Of a stretch of 64,000 nt of DNA, positions 40,559 to 50,191 are shown one piece after another; position 1 is the first letter of the stretch; each line of letters starts with the position of its first letter. The stretch spans positions 310,001-374,000 of the forward strand of contig NZ_JACDIS010000002.1 in assembly GCF_013839525.1 (NCBI RefSeq), in the 5' to 3' direction. This DNA comes from Chthonobacter rhizosphaerae. GTDB taxonomy: Bacteria > Pseudomonadota > Alphaproteobacteria > Rhizobiales > Pleomorphomonadaceae. The notes beneath the pieces were generated by a model. That model made no database searches, was not told where the DNA came from, and saw only the letters and a program-made list of their open reading frames with translations. Made by a program: the position numbers and the translations under genes.

Positions 40559-41965
40559 TCAGTCCTTGCTGTCGTAGGGGTTGTCGCCGGTGGAGCGCAT
40601 CTGGATGCGGATCGGCACGCCGGGCATGTCGAAGGTTTCGCGCAGGCCGTTGACCAGATAGCGCATGTAGCTCTCCGGCATGGCCTCCGGGCGGGTGCCG
40701 AACAGGACGAAGAAGGGCGGACGCGTCTTCGCCTGGGTCATGTAGCGGATCTTCAAGCGGCGGCCGGACACGGCCGGGGGCGGATGATGCTCGATCAGCG
40801 CCGACAGCCAGCGGTTCAGGCGGCCGGTGGAGATGCGGGTGTTCCAGAGGTCGTAGGCCTTGACGCAGGCGTCCATCAGGCGGTCGAGGCCCTGGCCGGC
40901 GAGGCCGGAGACGGGGACGAGCTGCAGCCCGCGAGCCTGCGGGAGCAGCCGGTCGGCCTCCTCGCGCAGTTCCTTCATCTTGGCGCTGCGGTCCTCGATG
41001 AGGTCCCACTTGTTGAGGCCGATAATGATCGCCCTGCCCTCGCGGATGACGAGGTCGGCGATCTGGAGGTCCTGCTTCTCGAACGGGATGGTGGCGTCGA
41101 GGAGGACGACAACCACTTCGGCGAACTTGATGGCGCGGAGCGCGTCGGCGACGGAGAGCTTCTCCAGCTTGGCGGAGACGCGCGACTTGCGGCGCAGGCC
41201 CGCGGTGTCGAAGAGCTTCACCTCGCGGCCCTTCCAGGACCAGTCCACGGCGATGGAGTCGCGGGTGATGCCGGCCTCGGGGCCGGTGAGGAGCCGGTCC
41301 TCGCCGACGAGGCGGTTGATGAGCGTGGACTTGCCGGCGTTCGGGCGGCCGACCACGGCGATGCGGAGGGGGCGCACCGGATCGTCCACGATCGCGTTGC
41401 CCTCCTCGTCGAGGTCGATGCCGGTGACCGCCTCGTCGGAGAAGTCGGGCGGGGCGTCCGGCTGGGCGTCGATGATCGGGCGGAGCGCGTCGTAGAGGTC
41501 GGCGAGGCCCTCGCCGTGCTCTGCGGAGAGGGCGATGGGCTCGCCGAGGCCGAGCTCGAACGCCTCCATGATGCCGGGCTCGGCCTGCCGGCCCTCCGCC
41601 TTGTTGGCGACCAGGATGACCGGCCGGTCGATGCGGCGGACCACTTCGGAGAAGTGCTTGTCGAGGGGCGTCAGGCCGGACCGCGCGTCGATGACGAACA
41701 GGATGGCCGAGGCTTCCTTGATGGCGGTCTCCGTCTGGGCACGCATGCGGCCCTCCAGGCTCTCCGGATCCGCCTCCTCCAGGCCGGCGGTGTCGATCAC
41801 CTGGAAGCGCAGGTCGCCGAGCTTGGCGTCGCCGATGCGCCGGTCGCGGGTGACGCCGGGCGTGTCGTCCACGAGCGCGAGCTTCTTGCCGACGAGGCGG
41901 TTGAAGAGCGTGGACTTGCCGACGTTCGGCCGGCCGATGATGGCGACGGTCGGGGTCATGGGCAT
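40559..41965 (-). CDS. der: Ribosome biogenesis GTPase Der (EngA)
   Basis: 468 residues from the ATG at 41965, with AGGAGGAG eight bases upstream; ATG 41959 is also possible. Two GTPase domains in tandem are diagnostic: GRPNVGKST (residue 10) with DTAGLEEA and NKAEG, then GRPNAGKST with DTAGLRRKS and [11 protein letters not shown]-like domain ends the protein. Der assists maturation of the 50S ribosomal subunit. It follows bamB and yfgM on the same strand, a gene order also found in other proteobacteria. Confidence 0.97.
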   Translation of the reverse strand: MPMTPTVAIIGRPNVGKSTLFNRLVGKKLALVDDTPGVTRDRRIGDAKLGDLRFQVIDTAGLEEADPESLEGRMRAQTETAIKEASAILFVIDARSGLTPLDKHFSEVVRRIDRPVILVANKAEGRQAEPGIMEAFELGLGEPIALSAEHGEGLADLYDALRPIIDAQPDAPPDFSDEAVTGIDLDEEGNAIVDDPVRPLRIAVVGRPNAGKSTLINRLVGEDRLLTGPEAGITRDSIAVDWSWKGREVKLFDTAGLRRKSRVSAKLEKLSVADALRAIKFAEVVVVLLDATIPFEKQDLQIADLVIREGRAIIIGLNKWDLIEDRSAKMKELREEADRLLPQARGLQLVPVSGLAGQGLDRLMDACVKAYDLWNTRISTGRLNRWLSALIEHHPPPAVSGRRLKIRYMTQAKTRPPFFVLFGTRPEAMPESYMRYLVNGLRETFDMPGVPIRIQMRSTGDNPYDSKD

Positions 41966-42016
41966 GTCGGGAACTCCTCCTGGAGGCGGTGCGGCGCCGT
42001 TCGCGGCCGCAGCCTC

Positions 42017-42071
42017 AACAAACAAACGAGAACGGCACCCGGTCGCCCGGCGGGGCGTCCTTGCGGGTGCC
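42017..42071 (-). terminator. Terminator candidate between bamB and der
   Basis: GGCACCCG (42034-42041) and CGGGTGCC (42064-42071) pair around a GC-rich loop, followed on the minus strand by a TTTGTTTGTTG tract (42017-42027). It would end or attenuate transcription from bamB before der. Confidence 0.55.
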
Positions 42072-42128
42072 GTGGATCATCCGGGTCGGAGACAACGGCG
42101 AAACCCGCCGGTCGATCCCCGCCGCGGT

Positions 42129-43502
42129 TCAGTTCAGCGCCACCAGCGACCCGTCGCCACCGAGGACGACGACGGTGCCGCCGGCCGCGACGGGCGCGAT
42201 GACGCCCTCGACGCCGATCGCCGCCGTGGTGCCGGCGACGCCGGACACCGCGTCGACCGTGATGAGCTTGCCATCCACCGAGACGAGCCAGAGGCGGCCG
42301 CTGCCGAGGAGCGGGCCGGCCCAGCTGGTGCGGGTCTTCTTGTCGCGGACGACGGGGAGCTGGGTGGCCCAGAGCACGTCGCCGGACGACCGGTCGAGCG
42401 CCACGAGGCGATCGTCGAGGTCGACCAGGAAGACCGCGCCGCCGGAGACCACCGGCATGTGGGCGCTGCCGATGTCCTTGGCCCAGATCTCCTCGCCGGT
42501 GGCGAGGCGCACCGCGATGACGCGGCCGCTGATGCCGGTGGCATAGACGACGCCGTCGTTGATCACCGGGCTGGCGGACGCGTCCTGGATGCCGGTGACG
42601 GCGGCCGTGCGGGCTCCGCCGCCGACGGACGCGCCCCACTTCTGCTCGCCGGTGGCGACGTCGAAGGCGAGGATTTCGCCGCTGGACGACGGCACGATCA
42701 CCAGCCCGCCGCCGACGGCGGGGCTGGCCGCGCCGACGAGGCTGGCGCCGGAGCCGCTGGTGGTGCCGGTCCACAGGATCTTGCCGGTGGCGGCGTCGAC
42801 CGCGTGGACGCTGTTGGAGCGGGTGACGACGAACACCTTGCCGCCGCTCGCCGTGGGAGCGCCCCGGGCCGGGCCGGTGAGACGCGAGCGCCAGACCTCG
42901 GCGCCGGAGGCGGCGTCGAGAGCGACGAGCTCGCCGTAGCCGGTGGCGGCGAAGACGCGGCCGGCCTCGCTGGCGACGCCGCCGCCGGACACCGCGGCGT
43001 CCTCCCCGTCCGGACTGACGTCCGCCGACCAGGCGCGGCCGCCGTTGGCGAGGCCGTGGGCGCTGACGACGCCGGTTGGGCTGTAGGCGTAGATGCGGCC
43101 GCCCGCGATCACGGGCCGGGCGGCGACGCGGATGCCGGCGGACGAGCCCAGCCCGAAGCCGAAACCGCTGCCGGACCCGGAGCTGCCGGCCTTGACGGCG
43201 AACGCGCGGGCGCCGGTGCCGTTGACGGCCACGTTGCCGGGATTGTTGCCGGCCGTGCCGCCGGGCTGGGACCAATCGGCGAGCGCGGTGGCCTGGCCGA
43301 TGACCGCCGGGCGGCCGGTGCTGGCGGCGACCGGGTCGGAGCCGGGGAGCACGGCGCGGCGGGCGCCGGGCAGAACCTGCTCCTCCTGCTTGAACGGATT
43401 GAGGCCGGACAGGGTCTCGCCCGGGCCGTCCGCGCAGGAGGCGAGACCGACCGCGGCGGCGAGGAGCACGAGCGCGCCCGCGCGATGCGGCCGGATGGTC
43501 AT
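42129..43502 (-). CDS. bamB: Outer-membrane assembly protein BamB-like (PQQ beta-propeller lipoprotein)
   Basis: 457 residues. A signal with lipobox GLASCAD marks it as a lipoprotein. A glycine/serine-rich stretch (about 100-120) precedes an eight-bladed propeller of PQQ-like repeats, seen as recurring motifs such as VALDAASGAEVWRSRL, HAVDAATGKILWTG, LAFDVATGEQKWGA and VALDRSSGDVLWATQL. BamB supports insertion of beta-barrel proteins with BamA. The start overlaps the stop of the yfgM-like gene, as in the conserved yfgM-bamB-der order. Confidence 0.9.
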   Translation of the reverse strand: MTIRPHRAGALVLLAAAVGLASCADGPGETLSGLNPFKQEEQVLPGARRAVLPGSDPVAASTGRPAVIGQATALADWSQPGGTAGNNPGNVAVNGTGARAFAVKAGSSGSGSGFGFGLGSSAGIRVAARPVIAGGRIYAYSPTGVVSAHGLANGGRAWSADVSPDGEDAAVSGGGVASEAGRVFAATGYGELVALDAASGAEVWRSRLTGPARGAPTASGGKVFVVTRSNSVHAVDAATGKILWTGTTSGSGASLVGAASPAVGGGLVIVPSSSGEILAFDVATGEQKWGASVGGGARTAAVTGIQDASASPVINDGVVYATGISGRVIAVRLATGEEIWAKDIGSAHMPVVSGGAVFLVDLDDRLVALDRSSGDVLWATQLPVVRDKKTRTSWAGPLLGSGRLWLVSVDGKLITVDAVSGVAGTTAAIGVEGVIAPVAAGGTVVVLGGDGSLVALN

Positions 43503-44182
43503 GACGCGGTCTCCGGCGCCTTGGTCTCGGCGGGGCCCTTCTCGGCGTCGATGATGGCGCGCAGGATCTCCGCCCGGGAGCGGATGTCCTGGGAGAGCGC
43601 CGGGTCGGCGAGGACGGCCTCCACGCGGGTGCGCGCCTCGGCCCAGTCGCCGGCCTTGATGGCAGCGAGCGCGATCAGTTCGCCGGCGGCGTTGCGCCAG
43701 GAGTTGGTGGGCGCGGCGAGCGGTTCCAGGCGGGCCTTCACGGCCGCGAGGTCCTCCACGTCGAGCGCCAGCATGGCGGCGCGGATGCGGGCGAGGTCGC
43801 GCAGGTCGGTCGGGACGGCGGCGGCGTCGGCGAGCGCCTGGAACGCCTCGATGGCGCCCGGCACCTCGCCGGCCTTCGCCTTCTCGGAGGCGGCGCGGAA
43901 GCGGGCGAGCACCCTGTAGCCGTCGGGGGCGTCGGACGCGAAGGCGAGCAGGCGCTCGGCCGCGGCGGCGGGATCCGCCTCGGCGTCCTTCAGGGCCGTC
44001 ATGTAGGCGCTGCCTGCCTCGGCGGCGCGCGTGGCGGCGTAGTGCTCCCAGATCCGCCAGCCGGCGACGCCGACGACGATCAGCACCGCGATGGCGATGA
44101 TGACCACGCCGTAGCGCTGCCAGATCTTCTTCATTTGCTCGCGCCGAAGGTCTTCGCCGACCTCGTCGAAGATGTCCGCCAT
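43499..44182 (-). CDS. yfgM: YfgM-like membrane-anchored tetratricopeptide protein
   Basis: 227 residues from the ATG at 44182. A cytoplasmic basic start (EDLRREQMKKIWQRYG) leads to a single transmembrane segment (VVIIAIAVLIVVGVAGW) and a periplasmic alpha-helical TPR-like region. YfgM proteins associate with the Sec translocon and periplasmic chaperones. It is translationally coupled to bamB. Confidence 0.85.
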   Translation of the reverse strand: MADIFDEVGEDLRREQMKKIWQRYGVVIIAIAVLIVVGVAGWRIWEHYAATRAAEAGSAYMTALKDAEADPAAAAERLLAFASDAPDGYRVLARFRAASEKAKAGEVPGAIEAFQALADAAAVPTDLRDLARIRAAMLALDVEDLAAVKARLEPLAAPTNSWRNAAGELIALAAIKAGDWAEARTRVEAVLADPALSQDIRSRAEILRAIIDAEKGPAETKAPETAS

Positions 44183-44305
44183 CTTGGAACCCGTGTCCTT
44201 CCCCTGTGGGCGCGCGCTTTCCGCCGGCGCGGGCCTCGGTTCCACGCGTTTACAGGGTTTCTTCAGCCGCGCCAACCTGAGCGCGGCGGTGCCGACGCGA
44301 AAACG

Positions 44306-44878
44306 TCACGCGAGCGGCGCGACGCCGAACAGGGCCTCGTGGGCCCAGAGCACGAACAGCCCGTAGAGCGCGAGGCCGCCGAGTACCGCGATGCCGTCGT
44401 TGAGCGGCCCTCCGGGCGCGCCGACCGACGCCTGCCGGGGGTGCCGCTTGATCGAGATGCGGTCGACCACCGCCCAGGCGAGGAAGCCGCCGAAGAGGAC
44501 GAGGTCGGCCAGCGTGCCGTTGGCGAGGAGATGGGCGAGCGCCCAGAGCTTCACGGCCACCAGCATGGGGTGCTTCAGCGTCGTCTTGATGCGCCCGGGC
44601 AGATAGGCGGCGAGGAGCAGCGGGAAGACCGGCAGCATCAGGAGGAGCGCCAAGTGCCGGGTGGCGGTGGGCGGATCGAAGAGGACGATCGGCGCCTCGC
44701 GGGCCGCGCCGTAGCCGATCACCACCAGGACGAGGCCGACGGCCGCGACCACCGAATAGAGAAGCTTCCAGGCCCCCTCGCCCCAGCGGGCGATCGCCGC
44801 CTCGCGGGGGGCCGGCGCGACGATGCGGACGGAATGCACGCCGAGGAAGACGAGGAGGCCAAGAAGGAGGAGTGCCAT
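44306..44878 (-). CDS. NnrU family membrane protein
   Basis: 190 residues with about five hydrophobic segments and the NnrU hallmarks: GLLVFLGVHSVRIV at the start and the TLKHPMLVAVKLWALAHLLANG segment. NnrU is linked to nitric oxide/nitrite metabolism in some alphaproteobacteria, and related proteins catalyse isomerisation in carotenoid synthesis, so the job here is open. It stands alone, divergent from the L,D-transpeptidase at 45016. Confidence 0.8.
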   Translation of the reverse strand: MALLLLGLLVFLGVHSVRIVAPAPREAAIARWGEGAWKLLYSVVAAVGLVLVVIGYGAAREAPIVLFDPPTATRHLALLLMLPVFPLLLAAYLPGRIKTTLKHPMLVAVKLWALAHLLANGTLADLVLFGGFLAWAVVDRISIKRHPRQASVGAPGGPLNDGIAVLGGLALYGLFVLWAHEALFGVAPLA

Positions 44879-45015
44879 TGTGGTCGGGTCCGTTCACCGT
44901 GCCTAAACCGGGATGGTCCGCACATTATACGGTGCGTCAACCGTAAGCTTTAGCGGCGTTTCAATGCATGGCTGCGACCATTTGCAGACCCCCGGTTCCT
45001 CAGATGGGTCCGACC

Positions 45016-45621
45016 ATGGTCCGCGCCGCAGCCCTCGTCCTCGCAGCCTCCCTGCCCTGCCTCGGCCTGACCGTCGCCCCGTCCATGGCGGACGTGCGGG
45101 CCACGAGCGCCGACCCGGTGCCGACGGCGGACCTGCGCCCGGCCGTGGACCCGGTCGTGGTCGCGAACCTCAGGCCCTCGGTGGACCCGCTGGCGGAGAT
45201 GGCGCCGCTGGCCGAGGAGCCGCGCCCCCAGCCGGCCCTGGCCGACCGGATCGCCATGCGGCCGAAGCTCGTCGCCAAGGTCAGCCTGTCCCGGCAGACC
45301 ATGACGGTGCTGGTGGACGGCGAGGTGGCGCACACCTGGGAGGTTTCCACCGCCGGCAAGGGCTACCGGACGCCGAAGGGCGTTTGGACCCCCTATCGCA
45401 TGCACACGATGTGGTACTCGCGCACATACGACAACGCGCCGATGCCGCACTCCATCTTCTTCACCGGCGGCTACGCGATCCACGCGACGCCGCACCTGAA
45501 GCGGCTGGGCACGCCGGCCTCGCACGGTTGCGTGCGGCTTCACCCGGACAATGCCAGGATCCTGTTCAAGCTGGCCAAGACCTTCGGCCGCGACCGGATG
45601 CGGGTGGTGGTGGAAAACTGA
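45016..45621 (+). CDS. L,D-transpeptidase (YkuD)
   Basis: About 201 residues from ATG 45016; in-frame ATGs at 44968 and 45004 are alternatives. A signal peptide precedes a variable, proline-rich stretch with a repeated VDP motif. The YkuD domain starts at LVAKVSLSRQTMTVLVDGEV, and the active site is AIHATPHLKRLGTPASHGCVR (shown here as HGCVR with the catalytic Cys). Unlike the enzyme at 39446 it has no lipobox, so the two probably act in different places. Confidence 0.85.
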   Translation: MVRAAALVLAASLPCLGLTVAPSMADVRATSADPVPTADLRPAVDPVVVANLRPSVDPLAEMAPLAEEPRPQPALADRIAMRPKLVAKVSLSRQTMTVLVDGEVAHTWEVSTAGKGYRTPKGVWTPYRMHTMWYSRTYDNAPMPHSIFFTGGYAIHATPHLKRLGTPASHGCVRLHPDNARILFKLAKTFGRDRMRVVVEN

Positions 45622-45724
45622 GCCGGACGATGGCACGCGCTGGCGCGGCCGGCGCGAGCGACGGGCGCGGGACACGGGCCCGCGCCTGCCCGAACGGTTG
45701 CGGCGCGCCGGGCAGGCCTGTCTC

Positions 45725-45842
45725 CTAGAGCGCTTTCCGACCTGACGGAATCGTCAGGTCGACAAGAAAACGCTCCGGATTCAATAAGCTGGAGCATTCT
45801 CTCGGCGATTAAGTCGTGCAACTTGATCGGAGAATGCTCTAG
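45725..45842. repeat. Palindromic intergenic element flanked by CTAGAGC/GCTCTAG
   Basis: The element starts with CTAGAGC (45725-45731) and ends with GCTCTAG (45836-45842). Inside are a perfect hairpin GACCTGACG/CGTCAGGTC (45739-45760) and a long-range stem GAGCATTCTC/GAGAATGCTC (45792-45839). It is much more AT-rich than its surroundings. The stop codon of the YciI-like gene lies in its right end. Elements of this kind are scattered through many Rhizobiales genomes. Confidence 0.75.
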
Positions 45843-46273
45843 CCTTGTGCGCCTGGCCGGGACGTCTGATCGCGGATGCGGTCTTCAAGCTCGGCCATCT
45901 CCGGCGTGTAGGCCTCGCCGAAGTCGGCGGCTTCGAAGATGGGGCGGATCTCGATCTCGCTGCGACCCGGCATGGGGTTCGGGCAGCGCTTCAGCCAGTC
46001 CACGGCTTCGGCCATGTCCTTCACCTGCCAGATCCAGAAGCCGGCCACGAGGTCGCCGGTCGCGCCGAACGGCCCGTCCACCACGGCGCGATCCGGCCCG
46101 TCGAACACGACCCGCTTGCCCTTGGAGGACGGGTGCAGGCCCTCCCCGGCGAGCATGACGCCGGCGTTCGCGAGCTCGACGTTGTAGCGGCCCATCGCTT
46201 CAAGAAGCTCGCTCGACGGCACGACGCCAGCCTCGCTCTCGGCCGTCGCCTTCACCAGAACCATCACACGCAT
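45839..46273 (-). CDS. YciI-related/DGPF-domain protein
   Basis: 144 residues, preceded by GGGGAGAGAC. It has the alpha-beta DGPF fold of the YciI family, seen in MRVMVLVKATAESEAG, the DGPF signature in VVDGPFGATGDLVAGFWIWQ, and a C-terminal EIRPIFEAADFG. These proteins are often encoded with ECF sigma factors, but none is nearby. The function is unknown. Its stop falls in the palindromic element downstream. Confidence 0.85.
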   Translation of the reverse strand: MRVMVLVKATAESEAGVVPSSELLEAMGRYNVELANAGVMLAGEGLHPSSKGKRVVFDGPDRAVVDGPFGATGDLVAGFWIWQVKDMAEAVDWLKRCPNPMPGRSEIEIRPIFEAADFGEAYTPEMAELEDRIRDQTSRPGAQG

Positions 46274-46411
46274 GTGTCTCTCCCCGGATGACCGGAGCCC
46301 TGATCGGCCCCTGTGACCCGAGGACGGCGGAGGCGGCGCCGATCCGACACGCGTCGGCGACTTTCTTCCGGACCCGGCGGCCCTGACGGCGAGCGGGCGT
46401 CGACGCCGGGG

Positions 46412-48742
46412 TCAGGAGCGCTCGGCGTAGTAGGCGGAGCGGCCGGAATAGAGGTAGCCGTCGCCCCGGAATTGCTCGTACTTCCGCTGGACCTGCATAT
46501 CGACCTTGTTCAGGACCACGCCGAGGCACTTGCGGCGGAGGCGTTCGTCCTGGACGAAGATGTCGCGAACGGCCTGACGGGGTGTCCGGCCCCATTCGAC
46601 GACGACCAGGAAGGCGTCGATCCGGTCGGTGATGGCCCGCACGTCGATCACCGGGGCGACGGGCGGCAGATCGACGATGATGTATTCGGACCGTTCGCCG
46701 GCGGACGCGAGCAGCGCCTGCATGGCCGGAGAGGCGAGGAGCTCGCCGGTGTGCGAGACGCGCTCGCGGACGACGGCGGGCAGCACGGCAAGTCCCGTTT
46801 CCCGCTCGACCAGGAGGCAGGCTTCCAGCGGCTTGCCGTCGACGAGCATGTCCAGGAGGCCGGTCTCCGCGTCCGCCGCGACGGAACGGGTCAGCCCGGG
46901 GTTGCGGAGGTCGCAGTCGATCAGCAGGGTCCGGGCGCCGAGATTGGCGAGGAGCGACGCCAGGTTCTTCGAGACCGTGGACTTGCCCTCGCCGGGAAAG
47001 GTGGAGATGACGCCGATGACCTTCACCGGCTTTTCCACGAGCATGAGGTCGGCGGCGATCTTGGCGGCCCGAAGGGTCTCGGCGAAGGCCGACAGGGGCG
47101 CGTCGAGGGTCTGGCGCATGACGGCGCTGGACGTGCGGATGAACCGGTCGGCGCCGCCGTTCGGCGCAGTCTCCACGGACCGGCGGGGCTGGAGCGGCAG
47201 GAGGCCGAGGAATTCCAGCCCGAGCACGCCGCGCACCTGATCGCCGGTGCGCAGGCCCCGATCGCCGAGTTCGCGGATGGCGCCGGCGACCACCCCGGCC
47301 ATGCCGCCGAGAACCAGGGACAAGGCCAGGATGAGCGGCTTCCTCGGAAAGCTCGGCTCGCTCGGCGGCATCGCCACCGTGATGACACGCGCCTCGCCGA
47401 CCGGGAAGGACTGTTGCTGCACCGTCTGCTGATGACGCTGCAGGAGGCTTTCGTACAAGGTGCGGTAGCTTTCCGCTTCCCGCTCCAGCTCGCGCAGCGT
47501 GACGAGGGTCTCGTTGGTGCCCGCGTTCGCGCCCACCATGGAGGCGAAGCTGGCCTCCACGCTGGCCTGGCGCGTCTTCGCGATCTCGTACTCGCTCCGA
47601 TAGCTCTGGGCGATGCGGCCGAGCTCGTCGAAAATCACCGTCTGGAACCCGGCCATGTCGCTCTTCAGCTTCACGGCCTGGACGTGCTCCGGCCCGAGAG
47701 TCCGGCTGATGTCGGCGTAACGCTTGGCGGCGTCCAGGTACTTGGAGCGGAGATCCGCGATGACGGGGTTGCTGAGCGCCTCGCTGACGGCGGCGTCCAA
47801 CTGGCCGCTGCTGACGATCTCCTCGATCCGCCGGACCTTCGCCTCGGCCTTGGCGGTGTCCGCGCGGGCGGCCGCCACCTGGGCGTTCATGTCGGTGAGC
47901 TGCTGGTCGCCGAGGAGCGTGCCCTTGGAGGCGATCAGGTCGTGCTCCGCCCGGAAGCGCTGGACGGCCAGGTCCGAGTCGAGCGACTTCTGCCGCAGGT
48001 CCTGCAGGCGCGACTGCATCCAGTCGCCGGCGCGGCGAGCGGCGTCGAACCGGGCGTCCAGCTGATCGAGCAGATAGGCGTCGCCGAAGCCGTTGCTGAT
48101 ACGCGCCGCCTGTCGAGGATCGGACGACGTGTAGCTGATGTTGATGACGTAGGTCGCGCCGGACCGGGACACCTGGAGATTGGTCTCGATGATCTTCAAG
48201 GCCGCGCGCCGCTTCTCCATCTCCACGTCCGAGACGGAGGGCGGTTCGATCCCGAGCGAGCCCTTCAGGTCGATCCAGTCGAACAGCGGCTCGATCGCGC
48301 GGTCGATGATGGACTCCTCGATGCCGAGGAATCTCGGATCGTTTGCGAGATCGAGCCGGTCGATCACCGACAGGGCGATCCGTTCGGCCTTCAGAAGCTC
48401 GACCTGGCTGTCGATCTTCGCCGTGTCGTAGCGCATGTCGACGCCGGTCTCGCTTTCGGCAAAGCGGATCTGCTGGTCGTCGACGAGAAGCTGGGTGGTG
48501 GCGGTGTAGAGCGGCTGACTGCCGAAGATGAAGACGAGGCCGAGAAGAAGGCCTGCGATGCCGCCCGCCACGATGACCGGCATCTGACGCCCGGCGGCCG
48601 CGACGAACTGGTCGAGATCGACGGTGAGTTCGTCGAGGGGCTCGGCCGAATGGCCGTAGGCCCGGGAGGTTCCGGACGGCCCAGACGACCCATGGGTTTG
48701 CGACGGCATGGAACCCTGATCAGGAGCGGGCTTGCTGGACAT
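46412..48742 (-). CDS. Polysaccharide co-polymerase with tyrosine kinase (Wzc/ExoP type)
   Basis: About 776 residues from ATG 48742; ATG 48709 is possible and no strong ribosome site decides. Two membrane segments (near residues 55 and 445) enclose a Wzz periplasmic region with coiled coil. The C-terminal BY-kinase has Walker A STFPGEGKSTVSKN, A' LIDCDLRNP, Walker B YIIVDLPPV, and a tyrosine-rich tail (YLYSGRSAYYAE) that would be autophosphorylated. It controls chain length and export of the polysaccharide made by the genes upstream. It closes the cluster, separated by 270 bases from the glycosyltransferase. Confidence 0.92.
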   Translation of the reverse strand: MSSKPAPDQGSMPSQTHGSSGPSGTSRAYGHSAEPLDELTVDLDQFVAAAGRQMPVIVAGGIAGLLLGLVFIFGSQPLYTATTQLLVDDQQIRFAESETGVDMRYDTAKIDSQVELLKAERIALSVIDRLDLANDPRFLGIEESIIDRAIEPLFDWIDLKGSLGIEPPSVSDVEMEKRRAALKIIETNLQVSRSGATYVINISYTSSDPRQAARISNGFGDAYLLDQLDARFDAARRAGDWMQSRLQDLRQKSLDSDLAVQRFRAEHDLIASKGTLLGDQQLTDMNAQVAAARADTAKAEAKVRRIEEIVSSGQLDAAVSEALSNPVIADLRSKYLDAAKRYADISRTLGPEHVQAVKLKSDMAGFQTVIFDELGRIAQSYRSEYEIAKTRQASVEASFASMVGANAGTNETLVTLRELEREAESYRTLYESLLQRHQQTVQQQSFPVGEARVITVAMPPSEPSFPRKPLILALSLVLGGMAGVVAGAIRELGDRGLRTGDQVRGVLGLEFLGLLPLQPRRSVETAPNGGADRFIRTSSAVMRQTLDAPLSAFAETLRAAKIAADLMLVEKPVKVIGVISTFPGEGKSTVSKNLASLLANLGARTLLIDCDLRNPGLTRSVAADAETGLLDMLVDGKPLEACLLVERETGLAVLPAVVRERVSHTGELLASPAMQALLASAGERSEYIIVDLPPVAPVIDVRAITDRIDAFLVVVEWGRTPRQAVRDIFVQDERLRRKCLGVVLNKVDMQVQRKYEQFRGDGYLYSGRSAYYAERS

Positions 48743-49012
48743 GAACACCAAAACGACGATGAGGACTGGAGATGGCGAGGCGGATGCCGGCCATCCGGCC
48801 CCGCCGCGCGCCCGGCGAAAGCCGGATATCGTGAGGAGCCGCCGATCGAGCCGACCGCCTGCCCGCGGGTCGGCCGGGGAACGCGGTGGTCGGCATGACG
48901 CGCGCATAGGGCGCAAGACCGCCGCCCAAGGACTGTACACCTGTGTCATTTGTTACTAGTTGCCGTCGCGCCGTGCAAGTCGGCGCCCCGCCCCGTGGGC
49001 GTCTCGACGGGG

Positions 49013-50191
49013 TCATGGCGAGTGCGTCTCGACGGCGCGTTCGGCTCGCGCCGGCGACATGCGGTGGGGACGGAGAACGCCCGAGGCGCGGCCGGACGAT
49101 CGGGCGAGGACCTGGTCGTAGACCTCGGCGGTCCGCTGCGCCATGCGGGCGACGGAGAAGCGCTCCTCGGTGAGACGCCGGCCCGTCCTGCCGAAGGACA
49201 AGCGAAGGGCGCGGTCCGCGAGCCGTCGGACCGCATCGGCGCCGGCCGCCCCGTCCTGGCTGGGGAAGAGGAACCCGTTGACCCCGTGGGCGACCACGTC
49301 GCGGTTTCCCACCACGTCGGTCGCCACGACCGGAAGCCCTTCCGACATGGCCTCGAGCACCGCGAGCGGCATGCCCTCCCAGCGCGAGGTTGACAGAAAG
49401 GCGTGCGCCGTGCGGAACACCGCTCTCGGGGCGGCGCACGGGCCCGCGAAATGGACGCAATCGGCGAGGCCGCGGGCCATGGCCGCCTCCCGGCAGGCGG
49501 CCAGACGCTCGCCGGTGCCGAGGACGGTGATCCTGAACGCCGGAGACGCCGGATCGGCCCGGAGCCAGCCCGCGATGTCCAGGATGAGGTCCGGGTTCTT
49601 CTGGACGTCGAAGCGGTTGACGGCGACGATATGGAGCCTGTCGTCGGCCGGTTCGGCGGCCCGGAGCGGCGGCGTCGCCACGCCGTTCTCGATGACGCGG
49701 AGCTTGGAGGGCGCGACCACGCCCGTGCCGGCGATCTGGCGGCGCTCCCCCTCGGACACGCAGATCGCGGCCGCCGTTCTGAGGCCGAGCAGCGCTTCGA
49801 CGCCGAGATAGGCGAGCGTCGCCGCGCGACCGTAGCCGCCGACATGCAAGCCGTGGAAGGTGTGCACCGCGGGTTTCCCGGTGAGCGCCGACAGGAGGCG
49901 GCCGTAGACGCCGGCTCCCTTGCCGTGGGAGTGGATGAGCGCGACGTCGCGGGCGCGGACCTCGCGCGCGAGGTCCAGGAGGGCGGTCCGGGAGAAGGCC
50001 CGGTGCGGGACGTCGACCAGCCGCCCGGCGCCGACGACGCTTGCGAAGCGCTGGCGGTAGGGCTGCTCGTCCGGACAGGCCACGTGAGCCTCGTAGCGGT
50101 CCGGCAAGTGCGCGAGCAACTGATGGAGGTGCTCGGGGCCGCCGCCGATGTCGGCTCTGACGGTGATCTGGAGAAGCGCGGCGGGGGTCAT
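49013..50191 (-). CDS. GT4 glycosyltransferase
   Basis: 392 residues with the two-domain GT4 fold. The acceptor domain has ADIGGGPEHLHQLL and HTFHGLHVGGYG; the donor domain has AVNRFDVQKNPDLILD and the E-x7-E motif in SRWEGMPLAVLEAMSEG. It probably adds a sugar to the lipid-linked repeat unit. Its ATG overlaps the stop of the polymerase gene (ATGA), so the two are coupled. Donor sugar not predictable. Confidence 0.9.
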   Translation of the reverse strand: MTPAALLQITVRADIGGGPEHLHQLLAHLPDRYEAHVACPDEQPYRQRFASVVGAGRLVDVPHRAFSRTALLDLAREVRARDVALIHSHGKGAGVYGRLLSALTGKPAVHTFHGLHVGGYGRAATLAYLGVEALLGLRTAAAICVSEGERRQIAGTGVVAPSKLRVIENGVATPPLRAAEPADDRLHIVAVNRFDVQKNPDLILDIAGWLRADPASPAFRITVLGTGERLAACREAAMARGLADCVHFAGPCAAPRAVFRTAHAFLSTSRWEGMPLAVLEAMSEGLPVVATDVVGNRDVVAHGVNGFLFPSQDGAAGADAVRRLADRALRLSFGRTGRRLTEERFSVARMAQRTAEVYDQVLARSSGRASGVLRPHRMSPARAERAVETHSP

